DNA of 41,995 nucleotides, taken from assembly GCF_000961885.1 (NCBI RefSeq), contig NZ_JZKH01000076.1:1-41995 (forward strand), given 5' to 3'. The DNA comes from Streptomyces rubellomurinus. GTDB taxonomy: Bacteria > Actinomycetota > Actinomycetes > Streptomycetales > Streptomycetaceae. A model generated the notes under the pieces. That model had not been told where the DNA came from and made no database searches. It saw nothing but the letters and a program-made list of their open reading frames with translations. Of this stretch, positions 8,330 to 20,184 are shown in pieces. The stretch's first letter is position 1, and each line of letters opens with the position of its first letter. Made by a program: the position numbers and the translations under genes.

Positions 8330-8866
8330 ATGGCCGGCCCGGCAGCGAAGCCCGGCGATCCCACGCAGCCCGGTGACTCCGCGCCAGGGCCGGCGGCCCG
8401 GCGGTCCGCCCCGGTCCGGACCGAGTGGCTCGGCCTCGCCGTACGGCTCGGCCTCGCGGTGGTGTGGGGGTGGGCCGGGCTGGCGAAGATCGCCGACCCG
8501 GCGGAGGCGGCCCAGGCCGTCCGGGCGTTCGAGATCCTGCCCGAGAGCCTGGTCAAGCCGGTCGGCTACGGCCTGCCGTTCCTGGAGCTGGCGCTCGCCC
8601 TGCTGCTGGTGACCGGGCTCGGCGTCCGCCTGGTCGCCGGGGTCTCGGCGCTGCTGCTGCTCACCTTCATCGCGGGGATCGCCTCCGCCTGGGCGCGCGG
8701 CATCTCGATCGACTGCGGCTGCTTCGGCGGCGGCGGGCACGTCGACGAGTCGCAGACCAAGTACCTGCAGGAGATCCTGCGCGACACCGGCTTCCTGCTG
8801 CTGGCGGGCTGGCTGCTGTGGCGGCCCCGCACGAAGTTCTCGGCGGACGGATGGCTGGCGAGCTGA
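8330..8866 (+). CDS. MauE/DoxX family redox-associated membrane protein
   Basis: The 178-residue product has a disordered Pro/Ala N terminus and four membrane helices (about 38-53, 83-100, 105-125 and 153-168). The MauE/DoxX pattern is clear: GLAKIADPAEAAQAVRAFE after the first helix, and a conserved cysteine pair in IDCGCFGGGG between helices 3 and 4. Such proteins pass electrons to periplasmic thiol proteins, and a DsbA-like partner is the next gene. The ATG at 8330 has AAGGGGGG 7 nt upstream; the GTG at 8300 is an alternative. The cysteine pair and neighbour suggest a quinone-linked or thiol oxidation role, not proven. Confidence 0.85.
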   Translation: MAGPAAKPGDPTQPGDSAPGPAARRSAPVRTEWLGLAVRLGLAVVWGWAGLAKIADPAEAAQAVRAFEILPESLVKPVGYGLPFLELALALLLVTGLGVRLVAGVSALLLLTFIAGIASAWARGISIDCGCFGGGGHVDESQTKYLQEILRDTGFLLLAGWLLWRPRTKFSADGWLAS

Positions 8867-8938
8867 CCGGTCCCGTCCCCCGTCCGTCCCACCCGCCCCT
8901 CCCGACGAAGGCCCTCCCCGACCGTGGATGTCAAGGCA

Positions 8939-9802
8939 ATGAGCGACAAGAACCGAGATGGCAAGCGCACCGCCCGTGAGCGGATGCTGGAGCAGCGGGC
9001 GGCCGACGAGGCCGCGTCCAAGCGCAGGAAGAAGCTGATCGTCGGCGGCGCCGTGCTCGCCGTGATCGCCGCCGCCGTCGTCACCGGCGTCGTGGTGCAG
9101 AACCAGCGCTCCAAGCCGGAGACCCCGACCGCGGCCCCGGCCGGGACGATCGGCGACAAGAACCTCGTCATCCCGGTCGGCGCCGCCAACGCACCGTCGG
9201 TCCTCACCGTGTACGAGGACCCGCGCTGCCCGGCCTGCGGCATCTTCGAGCGCGAGTTCGCGGCGACGATCGACCAGCTGGAGGACGCCGGGAAGATCTA
9301 CACCAACGCGCACATCGTCTCGTTCATCGACCGGGCCGTGCCGGGGAAGGGCTCGAAGAACGGCGCCAACGCGCTGGCCTGCGCGCAGGACGCCGGGCAC
9401 TTCCGCGACTTCCACGACGTGCTGTACCGCAACCAGCCGGACGAGACCAGCGACGCCTTCGGCGACAAGGCGGTGCTGCTGAACCTGGCCAAGCAGGTCA
9501 ACGGGCTGGACACGCCGGAGTTCCAGGCGTGCGTCAACGACAACAAGTTCGGCGGGTGGGTGTCCGCGGTGCAGCAGGACTTCGACAAGTCCAGCTACAA
9601 GTCCACCCCGACCGTGCTGCTCAACGGGCAGCCGATCTACCCCAAGAACGGCAACGACGAGATCTCCCCGGCGAACCTGGTGAAGTGGGTGGACGCCGCG
9701 AACCAGGGCAAGCAGCTGGGGACGGCGGGCTCGCACGGGCAGAGCCCGGCGCCGACCAGCACCGCTTCGGAGGCCAACAACCCGTCGCCGAGCGCCGGCT
9801 GA
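8939..9802 (+). CDS. Membrane-anchored DsbA-like thioredoxin domain protein
   Basis: A 287-residue protein with a basic cytoplasmic N terminus, one membrane anchor (about 33-53), a short Pro/Thr linker and a DsbA/Thioredoxin_4 domain outside the membrane. The active site is CPAC at 97-100 (DPRCPACGIFERE), and the cis-proline loop is STPTVLLNG. The C terminus is a low-complexity Ser/Pro/Thr tail. It likely forms or isomerises disulfides in exported proteins, with the upstream MauE/DoxX protein as redox partner. The ATG at 8939 (MSDKNRDGKR) matches the family's start; the GTG at 8924 has no ribosome site. A hairpin follows at 9816. Confidence 0.88.
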   Translation: MSDKNRDGKRTARERMLEQRAADEAASKRRKKLIVGGAVLAVIAAAVVTGVVVQNQRSKPETPTAAPAGTIGDKNLVIPVGAANAPSVLTVYEDPRCPACGIFEREFAATIDQLEDAGKIYTNAHIVSFIDRAVPGKGSKNGANALACAQDAGHFRDFHDVLYRNQPDETSDAFGDKAVLLNLAKQVNGLDTPEFQACVNDNKFGGWVSAVQQDFDKSSYKSTPTVLLNGQPIYPKNGNDEISPANLVKWVDAANQGKQLGTAGSHGQSPAPTSTASEANNPSPSAG

Positions 9803-9815
9803 GCAACCCGGCCCA

Positions 9816-9849
9816 CCGCCGCCCCCTCCCCGTCCGGAGGGGGCGGCGG
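9816..9849 (+). terminator. Hairpin terminator after the DsbA-like gene
   Basis: CCGCCGCCCCCTCC and GGAGGGGGCGGCGG form a perfect 14-bp stem with a 6-nt loop, 13 nt after the stop. There is no T-tract, as is common in these genomes. Confidence 0.7.
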
Positions 9850-9932
9850 CGCGTTCCGGACAGTCTTGTTCGATTTCTGTGACCCGGGGGGTACCCGGCG
9901 GGGCCACGGAACCCTGTAGCGTCGGAACCGCC

Positions 9933-10967
9933 ATGGATATCGCCTACATTCCCAGCCCGTCGCGGGGCGTCCTCTACCTCGGACCGATCCCGCTGCGCGC
10001 CTACGCCTTCTGCATCATCCTCGGTGTCGTCGTCGCCGTCTGGCTCGGCAGCAAGCGCTGGGTCGCCCGGGGCGGTGCCAAGCACACCGTCGGGGACATC
10101 GCCGTCTGGGCCGTGCCGTTCGGCCTCGTCGGCGGCCGGCTCTACCACGTGATCACCGACGGCGGCCGGCTGTACTTCGCCGAGGGGAAGAACCCCTGGG
10201 ACGCCCTCAAGATCTGGGAGGGCGGCCTCGGCATCTGGGGCGCGATCGCGCTCGGCGCGGTCGGCGCCTGGATCGGCGCCCGCCGCCGGGGCGTCCCGCT
10301 GCCCGCCTACGCCGACGCCATCGCGCCGGGCATCGCGCTCGCGCAGGCGCTCGGCCGCTGGGGCAACTACTTCAACCAGGAGCTGTACGGGCGGCCGACC
10401 ACCCTGCCGTGGGGCCTGGAGATCGACAAGACGCTGCCGAACGGCGAGGTCGTCAAGGGCGTGTACCACCCGACCTTCCTGTACGAGTCGATCTGGTGCG
10501 TCGGCGTGGCGCTGCTGGTGATCTGGGCGGACCGGCGCTGGAAGCTGGGCCACGGCCGGGCGTTCGCGCTGTACGTGGCCGCGTACACGGTCGGCCGGTT
10601 CTGGACGGAGTGGCTGCGGATCGACGAGGCGCACGTCTACTTCGGCCTGCGGCTGAACGACTGGACCTCGATCGCGGTGTTCCTGGGCGCGGTCGCGTAC
10701 TTCGTGATCGTCGGCAGGACGCGGCCCGGTCGGGAGGACCCGGCGAGCATCGACCCGGCGGCGCACGAGGAGGCCGAGGCCGAGGCCGGCGGGAAGGGCG
10801 AGGCCGAGGGCAAGGCCGCGAAGCAGGCCGAGAAGAAGGCCGAGAAGCCGGGCGAGGAGAAGGCGGAGAAGAAGGCCGCCGAAAAGAATTCGTCTCGACC
10901 GGTGGACGCGGAGGCCGCCACGGCCGTCGAGGCGAAGACCGGCAAGGACGTCAAGGACCCGATCTGA
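9933..10967 (+). CDS. lgt: Prolipoprotein diacylglyceryl transferase
   Basis: Lgt transfers diacylglycerol from phosphatidylglycerol to the lipobox cysteine of prolipoproteins in the cytoplasmic membrane; livK and the VWA protein in this window are likely clients. The 344-residue product has about seven membrane helices with GGRLYHVITD, the signature ALGRWGNYFNQELYG (containing the conserved Arg and Asn), and HPTFLYES. After about residue 270 it carries an Ala/Glu/Lys-rich cytoplasmic tail of some 70 residues, an extension seen in actinobacteria. The ATG at 9933 matches the family N terminus (MDIAYIPSPS); TAGCGT at 9917-9922 may be its -10 box, leaving a very short leader. Confidence 0.95.
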   Translation: MDIAYIPSPSRGVLYLGPIPLRAYAFCIILGVVVAVWLGSKRWVARGGAKHTVGDIAVWAVPFGLVGGRLYHVITDGGRLYFAEGKNPWDALKIWEGGLGIWGAIALGAVGAWIGARRRGVPLPAYADAIAPGIALAQALGRWGNYFNQELYGRPTTLPWGLEIDKTLPNGEVVKGVYHPTFLYESIWCVGVALLVIWADRRWKLGHGRAFALYVAAYTVGRFWTEWLRIDEAHVYFGLRLNDWTSIAVFLGAVAYFVIVGRTRPGREDPASIDPAAHEEAEAEAGGKGEAEGKAAKQAEKKAEKPGEEKAEKKAAEKNSSRPVDAEAATAVEAKTGKDVKDPI

Positions 10968-10987
10968 CCTGGGGTTTCCCCGCGTAC

Positions 10988-11026
10988 TGAGGCCACCCTC
11001 CGCAAGCACGGCGAAGGGTGGCCTCA
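10988..11026 (+). terminator. Hairpin after lgt
   Basis: TGAGGCCACCCT and AGGGTGGCCTCA form a perfect 12-bp stem around a 15-nt loop, 21 nt after the lgt stop. Confidence 0.7.
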
Positions 11027-11116
11027 CCGCTGTTCGGACAGCCTTACTTTGCTGGAAATGCCCAGGTCAGACGGCTACGTTCGAGGCGGACGAACGAAAG
11101 ACGGAGGGGAACGACC

Positions 11117-11854
11117 GTGAGCGCGACCACCCTGGAACCCGAGGCCGGGCAGCACCCCCGGATACCCGCCGCCGACCACCACCGGGACGTGAACGGCGGC
11201 TGGCTGCGGCCGGCCGTGTTCGGCGCCGTGGACGGGCTGGTGTCCAACTTCGCGCTGATGACCGGCGTGGTCGGCGGGGCGGCCTCGAACGGCACCGTGA
11301 TCCTCACCGGCCTGGCCGGGCTGGCCGCCGGCGCCTGCTCGATGGCGGCGGGGGAGTACACCTCGGTGGCCTCGCAGCGGGAGCTGGTGCAGGCCGAGAT
11401 CGAGGCCGAGCGGCTGGAGCTGCGCCGCAACCCGCAGGGCGAGCTGGCCGAGCTGGCGCAGGTGTACGTCGAGCGGGGCGTCGACCCGGACCTCGCGCAC
11501 GAGGTGGCGCGGCAGCTGTCCCGCGACCCGGAGCTGGCGCTGGAGGTGCACGCCCGCGAGGAACTGGGCATCGACCCGCACGACCTGCCCTCGCCGCTGG
11601 TCGCCGCCGGCTCCTCGTTCCTGTGCTTCGCGCTCGGCGCGCTGCTGCCGCTGCTGCCGTACCTGCTCGGTGCGAGCTCGCTGCTGCCGGCCCTGGCGCT
11701 GGCCGCGCTCGGCCTGTTCGGCTGCGGTGCGGTGGTGGCCCGGGTGACGGCGCGCAGCTGGTGGTTCAGCGGGACCCGGCAGCTGGTGCTCGGCGGGGCC
11801 GCGGCCGGGGTGACGTACCTGCTGGGGTGGCTGATCGGCGGGCACGTGGGGTGA
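11117..11854 (+). CDS. VIT1/CCC1 family iron/manganese transporter
   Basis: The 245-residue membrane protein belongs to the VIT1/CCC1 (DUF125) family, which moves Fe2+ or Mn2+ across membranes. Near the N terminus it has the hallmark VFGAVDGLVSNFALMTGVVGGA, here spanning helix 1, and GACSMAAGEYTSVASQRE in helix 2. A charged cytoplasmic helical domain with REELGIDP follows, then three helices to the C terminus. The GTG at 11117 has GGAGGGG 6 nt upstream; the longer frame from 11018 runs into the lgt terminator. An inverted repeat CGTTCG/CGAACG lies at 11078-11096 just upstream. Substrate cannot be decided from sequence. Confidence 0.88.
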   Translation: MSATTLEPEAGQHPRIPAADHHRDVNGGWLRPAVFGAVDGLVSNFALMTGVVGGAASNGTVILTGLAGLAAGACSMAAGEYTSVASQRELVQAEIEAERLELRRNPQGELAELAQVYVERGVDPDLAHEVARQLSRDPELALEVHAREELGIDPHDLPSPLVAAGSSFLCFALGALLPLLPYLLGASSLLPALALAALGLFGCGAVVARVTARSWWFSGTRQLVLGGAAAGVTYLLGWLIGGHVG

Positions 11855-11886
11855 CCGCGGAATGACCCGGATCACTGCATGACTAT

Positions 11887-11935
11887 GCCGGGCAGTGCGT
11901 GACGTTTCACACACGGACGTCGCGTGCTGCCCGGC
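11887..11935 (+). terminator. Hairpin after the VIT1-like gene
   Basis: GCCGGGCAG (11887-11895) pairs with CTGCCCGGC (11927-11935), and an inner GACGT/ACGTC pair extends the structure. It lies 33 nt after the stop codon and is followed by TTCGTCTC. Confidence 0.5.
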
Positions 11936-11995
11936 TTCGTCTCATCATCCGGGCTCCGGAGCCGCGGATTCGCATCCGGGGGAGGGGGTGTCGGG

Positions 11996-12187
11996 ATGGA
12001 TTCGCAGGCGTCCATGATCGGCATGTGTGGCGATCCGGTTTCGCCCCTGTTTCAGGCCGTGGAGCGTTGGGCACAATCGTCGGGACGCGCACTGTGGCGC
12101 GTCCTTTCTTCCCAGCCCCCTGACCTGCGCGTCCGTCCGCCATGTGGACGGGATATTCCGCTTCTCGGGATCCTGGGCATCATGTAA
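11996..12187 (+). CDS. Possible small ORF in the gltB leader region
   Basis: A 63-codon ORF starts at ATG with GGGGGAGGGGG about 8 nt upstream, an excellent ribosome site. Its third-position GC content is far below that of the surrounding genes and it ends in TAA, so real coding is doubtful. It has no recognisable domain ([19 protein letters not shown] at the start). It covers the putative gltB promoter elements, so the ribosome site may be coincidental. The remaining gap between 11936 and gltB shows no other gene. Confidence 0.2.
   Translation: MDSQASMIGMCGDPVSPLFQAVERWAQSSGRALWRVLSSQPPDLRVRPPCGRDIPLLGILGIM
12027..12077 (+). promoter_or_regulatory. gltB promoter candidate with GlnR-like half sites
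   Basis: GTGGC (12027), GTTTC (12038) and GTTTC (12049) are each separated by 6 nt. GlnR boxes alternate GTNAC and GAAAC (reverse GTTTC) half sites at this exact 11-bp spacing; here they match 4/5, 5/5 and 4/5. CACAAT at 12072-12077 could be the -10 box, giving a leader of about 185 nt before gltB. Confidence 0.3.
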
Positions 12188-12270
12188 CTTGCACCGCACG
12201 CTTCACCGCATCAGGGCCAACGTCGTCCCTCCTTGCACCAACTTGCCGAAAGACGACGACGGGAGAGCCG

Positions 12271-16864
<4,594 letters not shown>

Positions 16865-16872
<8 letters not shown>

Positions 16873-18325
16873 CCCCAAGGGCTTCCTGACCACGCCCAAG
16901 CAGCTGGCGGAGCGCCGCCCCGTCGACGTCCGGATCAAGGACTGGAACGAGGTCTACGTCGAGCGCAGCCTCCTGCCGATCATCACCAAGCAGGCCGGCC
17001 GCTGCATGGACTGCGGCATCCCGTTCTGCCACAACGGCTGCCCCCTCGGGAACCTCATCCCCGAGTGGAACGACCTCGCCTACCGGGACGACTTCGCCGG
17101 CGCCATCGAGCGCCTGCACGCCACCAACAACTTCCCGGAGTTCACCGGCCGGCTGTGCCCGGCCCCGTGCGAGTCCGCGTGCGTCCTCGGCATCAACCAG
17201 GACGCGGTGACCATCAAGAACGTCGAGGTCACCATCATCGACAAGGCCTGGGACCGCGGCGGGGTCACCCCGCAGGTCCCGGAGCGGCTGTCCGGCAAGA
17301 CCGTCGCGGTGGTCGGCTCCGGCCCCGCCGGCCTGGCCGCCGCCCAGCAGCTCACCCGGGCCGGGCACACCGTCGTCGTCTACGAGCGCGCCGACCGGGT
17401 CGGCGGGCTGCTGCGCTACGGCATCCCCGAGTTCAAGATGGAGAAGCGGCACATCAACCGCCGCATCGAGCAGATGCGCGCCGAGGGCACCCGCTTCCGC
17501 ACCGGCGTCCACGTCGGCGAGGACATCACCGGGCAGCAGCTGCGCGAGCGCTTCGACGCCGTCGTCGTCGCCGCCGGCGCCACCACCGCCCGCGACCTGC
17601 CGGTGCCCGGGCGCGAGCTCAAGGGCGTCCACCAGGCCATGGAGTACCTGCCGCTGGCCAACAAGGTGCAGGAGGGCGACTTCGTCGAGTCCCCGATCAG
17701 CGCCAAGGGCAAGCACGTGGTCGTGATCGGCGGCGGGGACACCGGCGCCGACTGCGTCGGCACCGCCCACCGGCAGGGGGCGGCCTCCGTCACCCAGCTG
17801 GAGATCATGCCGCGGCCCGGCGAGGACCGCCCCGGGCACCAGCCCTGGCCCACCATGCCGATGACCTACAAGGTCACCTCCGCGCACGAGGAGGGCGGCG
17901 AGCGGGTCTACTCCGTCAACACCACCCGATTCGTGGGCGACGAGGACGGCAACGTCCAGGAACTGCACCTCGTCGAGGTCGAGTTCAAGGACGGCCGGTT
18001 CGAGGCCGTGCCCGGCACCGAGCGGGCCATCCCCGCCCAGCTGGTCACCCTGGCCATGGGCTTCACCGGGACGGACGTGAAGAACGGCCTCGTCGAGCAG
18101 CTGGGAGTGGACCTCGACGCGCGCGGTAACATTGGCCGCGACGGCCGGTTCGCCACCAATGTCGATGGCGTGTACGTCTGCGGAGACGCCGGCCGCGGCC
18201 AGTCGCTGATCGTCTGGGCCATCGCGGAAGGCCGCTCGGCCGCCGCTGCGGTGGACAGGTACCTCGGTGGCAAGACCCCGCTTCCCGCCCCGATCCGCCC
18301 CACCGACCGACCCCTGGTGGTCTGA
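16865..18325 (+). CDS. gltD: Glutamate synthase small subunit
   Basis: GltD is the NADPH-dehydrogenase subunit that feeds electrons through FAD and 4Fe-4S clusters to GltB. The 486-residue protein has the N-terminal cysteine-rich cluster motifs [17 protein letters not shown] (48-64) and [12 protein letters not shown] (98-109), an FAD Rossmann motif [15 protein letters not shown] at about 148-162, and an NADPH motif [14 protein letters not shown] at about 287-300. [14 protein letters not shown] near the end is the usual FAD-binding close. The ATG overlaps the gltB end by 8 bp. No clear terminator follows; the 330-bp gap to the next gene is mainly an upstream region for the regulator at 18656. 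Confidence 0.97.
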
Positions 18326-18500
18326 CCGGACCGGACGAGACGACCGGCCGCACCCCCGAACCCCCGGCGCCGCATCGCCGGGAGCTCAACCCGCTGCCCC
18401 CGTCAGCGTCGCCGGGCCAACGCGGTCTCCTGGCGCCTGCCCTCTTCCCCGACCAGTTGGAGGGCGGGCGCCGTCGCGTTTCCGGCCAGTTTCGACCGGG

Positions 18501-18529
18501 CCAACTCACAGGGAAATCTCAGGAGTTGG
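18501..18529 (+). promoter_or_regulatory. Inverted repeat upstream of the XRE regulator
   Basis: CCAACTC (18501-18507) and GAGTTGG (18523-18529) form a perfect 7-bp inverted repeat around 15 nt. It lies in the otherwise gene-free 18326-18655 stretch, about 130 bp before the regulator's ATG, in AT-richer sequence. It could be an operator; nothing else clear was seen in this gap. Confidence 0.3.
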
Positions 18530-18655
18530 GTCTACCCTGGACGCTTTCCCGGCGTGGTCAGGACAACCGGGCGGGAAGGGCTGTTGTTCGTCGGTGCCAG
18601 GTGGCAGACTGCCGCCGACGGCCGGGGGGCTGCGCGACTGCGGAGGGTGACTTCG

Positions 18656-19525
18656 ATGGGCACGACGACTCAGACAAGCGGAGGCGCCACCGTGCGGCGG
18701 CTCCTGCTCGGCACCCAGCTGCGCAGACTCCGCGAGGCCAGAGGCGTCAGCCGCGAGGAGGCCGGCTACTCCATCCGCGCCTCCGAATCCAAGATCAGCC
18801 GGATGGAACTCGGCCGCGTCGGCTTCAAGGAACGCGACGTCGCCGACCTCCTCACCCTCTACGGCGTCGACGCCGAACAGGAACGCGCCACCGTCCTCGG
18901 CCTCGTCCGCGCCGCCAACAGCAGCTCCTGGTGGCACGAGTACGGCGACATCCTGCCCACCTGGTTCCAGAACTACGTCGGCCTCGAAGAAGCCGTCGCC
19001 CGGATCCACAGCTACGAGGTCCAGTTCGTCCACGGCCTCCTCCAGACCGCCGACTACGCCCGCGCCGTCATCACCGCCGGCGGCCACGTCACCCGACCCG
19101 ACGAGATCGACCGCCGCGTCGAACTGCGCCTGCGCCGCCAGCGCCTGCTCACCGGCGACCGGGCGCCCAGCCTCGTCGCCGTCCTCGACGAAGCCGCGCT
19201 GCGCCGCCCCTGGGGCGGCCCCGAGCTGATGCGCGGCCAGATCGACCGGCTGCTCGAACTCGCCGAACTGCCCAACGTCCGGCTCCAGGTGATGCCCTTC
19301 GGCGCCGCCGGCCTCAGCGCCGAGGTCGGCGCCTTCAGCCTCCTCGGCTTCGCCGAGCCCGAACTCGCCGACGTCGTCTACCTCGAACAGTTCACCACCG
19401 CGCTCTACCTCGACCGCCCCGCCGAGGTCGCCGAGTACCACCACGCCATGGACGGCCTCCTCGCCGACAGCCTCAGCCCCGCCCTCACCCGCGACCTCCT
19501 GCACACCGTCCGCGGCGAACTGTAG
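18656..19525 (+). CDS. XRE-type helix-turn-helix regulator with DUF5753
   Basis: The 289-residue protein has an N-terminal XRE helix-turn-helix (about 15-70: LGTQLRRLREARGVSREEAG, then SESKISRMELGR) and a DUF5753 domain (about 105-285: FVHGLLQTADYARAV, then LPNVRLQVMPFGAAG). This family is abundant in Streptomyces and normally sits beside a small DUF397 gene; none is found here. The ATG at 18656 has GGAGGGT about 8 nt upstream. It is convergent with the Uma2 gene, with only 6 bp between stops and no terminator. Target genes are unknown. Confidence 0.88.
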   Translation: MGTTTQTSGGATVRRLLLGTQLRRLREARGVSREEAGYSIRASESKISRMELGRVGFKERDVADLLTLYGVDAEQERATVLGLVRAANSSSWWHEYGDILPTWFQNYVGLEEAVARIHSYEVQFVHGLLQTADYARAVITAGGHVTRPDEIDRRVELRLRRQRLLTGDRAPSLVAVLDEAALRRPWGGPELMRGQIDRLLELAELPNVRLQVMPFGAAGLSAEVGAFSLLGFAEPELADVVYLEQFTTALYLDRPAEVAEYHHAMDGLLADSLSPALTRDLLHTVRGEL

Positions 19526-19531
19526 GGGCGT

Positions 19532-20101
19532 TCAGGCCTGGTAGCGGATGAGACCGTCGGTGGCGAGCTCGAAGTCGAACGGGGCGGGAATCGGCACGCG
19601 GTCGCCGAACGTGCCGTCCCAGCGCTGGTGGTAGCCGTTGCCGGAGGGCTCGGAGTAGAGCGTGATCGCGCCCTCGCGCGGATCGATCAGCAGGTACAGC
19701 GGGATGCCCATCAGCGGGTAGTCGCGGACCTTGCCGACCAGGTCGTTCTCGGGGTTCGACGGGGAGACGATCTCCACCGCGATCGCGGCCTGATCGGCGG
19801 GGACCTGGCTGCCGCCCGACTCGACCGCCGAGAGCGGGATGTAGGTGAGGTCGGGGTTGCGCAGCTTGCCGACGTTCGGCGAGGCGAGGTCGGTGTTCTC
19901 GCTCGGCATCGTGTCGGCGGGCCGGTGCGCGTCGAACTGCTCGCGGATCAGCAGGAGGTTGCGCTGGTGGATGACGGACGGGCCGGCCATCATGATGATC
20001 TCGTCGCCGGAGATCTCGATCTTCCACCCGGCCGGGGGCGTCAGGCTCTGCGCGTACGCCAGCAGCCGCGCGTGGCGCTCGGGGATCTGGAACTCGCTCA
20101 T
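19532..20101 (-). CDS. Uma2 family (DUF820) endonuclease-like protein
   Basis: A 189-residue member of the Uma2 family with the PD-(D/E)XK-like core intact: RNPDLTYIP places Asp84, IAVEIVSPS places Glu110, and Lys124 lies in LVGKVRDYP, followed by the family block GIPLYLLIDP (132-141). The ATG at 20101 is used because it opens the typical N terminus (MSEFQIPERH) and the longer frame upstream is a shadow of the nucleotidase gene. Uma2 genes are common and often multicopy in actinomycetes and cyanobacteria; their substrate is unknown. It ends 6 bp from the convergent regulator gene, so their transcripts probably overlap. Confidence 0.85.
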   Translation of the reverse strand: MSEFQIPERHARLLAYAQSLTPPAGWKIEISGDEIIMMAGPSVIHQRNLLLIREQFDAHRPADTMPSENTDLASPNVGKLRNPDLTYIPLSAVESGGSQVPADQAAIAVEIVSPSNPENDLVGKVRDYPLMGIPLYLLIDPREGAITLYSEPSGNGYHQRWDGTFGDRVPIPAPFDFELATDGLIRYQA

Positions 20102-20127
20102 GGCGCCATTCTTCCACCCCGAATGCC

Positions 20128-20176
20128 GCGAAGGCCGTCCGTGCGGGACGAGGTGTCCCGCGCGGACGGCCTTCGC
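20128..20176 (-). terminator. Strong terminator after the 5'-nucleotidase gene
   Basis: A 22-bp stem (one G-U pair) joins 20128-20149 to 20155-20176 around the 5-nt loop GAGGT. It starts 8 nt after the minus-strand stop of the nucleotidase gene and separates it from the Uma2 gene. Confidence 0.85.
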
Positions 20177-20184
20177 GCGCGGCC

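Noticed and set aside
11078..11096. Iron or metal operator before the VIT1-like gene
   Set aside because: CGTTCG/CGAACG is only 6 bp and does not match the known DtxR or Zur consensus, so it is noted without a regulator.
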